A stretch of DNA of 12,779 bases from DASUPK01 sp036505735. Lineage in GTDB: Bacteria > Actinomycetota > Thermoleophilia > Solirubrobacterales > 70-9. A program made the position numbers and the translations under genes. Where the stretch lies: positions 1-12,779 of the forward strand of contig DASXSZ010000022.1 in NCBI GenBank assembly GCA_036505735.1. Direction: 5' to 3'. The notes below the pieces were generated by a model. That model saw only the letters and a list, made by a program, of their open reading frames with translations, did not search any database and was not told where the DNA came from. Each line of letters opens with the position of its first letter. The stretch's first letter is position 1. Shown one piece after another: positions 12,075-12,779 of the stretch.

Positions 12075-12779
12075 CTAGGCCAGGTTCGCGCGGCGCGGGT
12101 AGACGACCTCGGGGTCGGTGAGCACGTTGACCAGCGCGGGCTTGCCCGAGGCGAAGGCGCGGTCGAGCGCCGGGCGGAGCTCGTCGGGGGAGCGGACCAG
12201 CTCGCCGTGGCAGCCCAGCGCCGAGACGACCTCGTCGTAGCGGGTCCCGGGCCGGAGCTCGGCTGCGAGCGAGTAGCCGTAGAGGAACTTCATCGGGTGG
12301 TGCTCGAGCGCCCAGATCCCGTTGTTCCCCATCACGGCGACGATCGGCAGGTTGTGGCGGGCCATCGTGTCGAACTCCATCCCGGAGAAGCCGAAGGCGC
12401 CGTCGCCGAGCAGCAGGCAGACCTGCCGCTCGGGGTGGGCGAGCTTTGCGCCGATCGCCTGGCCGGGGCCGGCGCCCAGGCAGCCGTAGGGGCCGGGGTC
12501 CATCCAGGTGCCCGGCTCCCAGGTCTCCCAGACCCGCCCGGCGAAGCTGACGAAGTCGCCGCCGTCGCCGACCACGATCGCGTCCCGGTCGAGGAAGTCG
12601 CCGAGCTCCGCGTAGACCCGCATCGGGTGCAGCGGGGCCCGCCCGTCCTCGAGCAGCTCAGCCTCCTCGGCCCGCTTCTCGGTCTCGATCCTGCGGAGGT
12701 GCTCGACCCAGCGTGAGCTCCGCGGCGCACCGCCCGAAGCCGACTGGCGGATCGCGGTGAGCGTCGCGCCGATGTCGCC
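12075..12779 (-). CDS. Thiamine-diphosphate-dependent enzyme, C-terminal part (acetolactate synthase superfamily), cut by window edge
   Basis: The last 234 residues of a larger protein (the family is usually about 550), open to the right edge. Visible residues 1-52 are the end of the central domain (RRIETEKRAEEAELLEDGRAPLHP is the linker), followed by the cofactor-binding domain. The thiamine-diphosphate motif is clear: GDG at visible residues 125-127 and NN at 152-153, separated by FGFSGMEFDTMARHNLPIVAVMG. GPYGCLGAGPGQAIGAKLAHP just before it is also typical. The FGFSGMEF wording is closer to what I recall of 2-hydroxyacyl-CoA lyases and oxalyl-CoA decarboxylases than of biosynthetic acetolactate synthases, and no regulatory subunit gene follows. 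The substrate therefore cannot be stated. A short-chain dehydrogenase follows 28 bases downstream, probably in the same operon. Confidence 0.88.
   Translation of the reverse strand, partial: GDIGATLTAIRQSASGGAPRSSRWVEHLRRIETEKRAEEAELLEDGRAPLHPMRVYAELGDFLDRDAIVVGDGGDFVSFAGRVWETWEPGTWMDPGPYGCLGAGPGQAIGAKLAHPERQVCLLLGDGAFGFSGMEFDTMARHNLPIVAVMGNNGIWALEHHPMKFLYGYSLAAELRPGTRYDEVVSALGCHGELVRSPDELRPALDRAFASGKPALVNVLTDPEVVYPRRANLA

Overview
This window looks like a GC-rich actinobacterial chromosome segment. The protein set is an α/β-hydrolase fused to a class III cyclase, a GerW/YtfJ-like protein, a DEAD-box helicase with an Arg/Gly-rich tail, and a divergent fatty-acid desaturase and cyclopropane synthase. 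It reminds me of Thermoleophilia/Solirubrobacterales. That placement is an inference from remembered protein families; no marker gene is present. I see no tRNA, rRNA, CRISPR array, insertion sequence or phage module.

Layout, left to right. (1) 1-1594: a lipid-modification pair, the N-terminus of a probable membrane desaturase (minus strand, running off the left edge) divergent from a cyclopropane-fatty-acyl-phospholipid synthase (plus). The control region between them carries a repeated element. (2) 1595-2020: a cold-shock protein gene with a structured upstream region and a clear terminator. (3) 2033-3703: an aldo/keto reductase, then a small transcription unit with a possible 33-residue peptide and a strong hairpin, then a SnoaL-like protein. 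(4) 3830-4966: three small plus-strand genes: an unknown protein, a coiled-coil/membrane-anchor protein and a GerW-like protein. (5) 4984-8021: three minus-strand genes in order of transcription: cupin, hydrolase-cyclase fusion, MOSC protein. (6) 8106-9329: a DEAD-box RNA helicase with a long leader. (7) 9485-11231: two paralogous zinc-ribbon/helix-turn-helix-like proteins on either side of a flippase-like membrane protein. (8) 11342-12779: a probable two-gene operon of a thiamine-diphosphate enzyme (cut by the right edge) and a short-chain dehydrogenase.

How they may work together. The desaturase would make cis double bonds that the cyclopropane synthase then methylenates, a common way to tune membranes. 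The cold-shock protein and the helicase are both RNA chaperones. They share a TGCTACGGTG promoter-like box about 100-115 bases before their starts, so co-regulation is possible. Most other genes are housekeeping or stand-alone enzymes whose substrates cannot be read from sequence.

The least explained parts are the 33-residue peptide unit (3088-3290), the duplicated zinc-ribbon genes around the flippase-like gene (9485-11231), and the repeated elements in front of the lipid genes and the cold-shock gene. None of these proves a new system; each is a testable lead.
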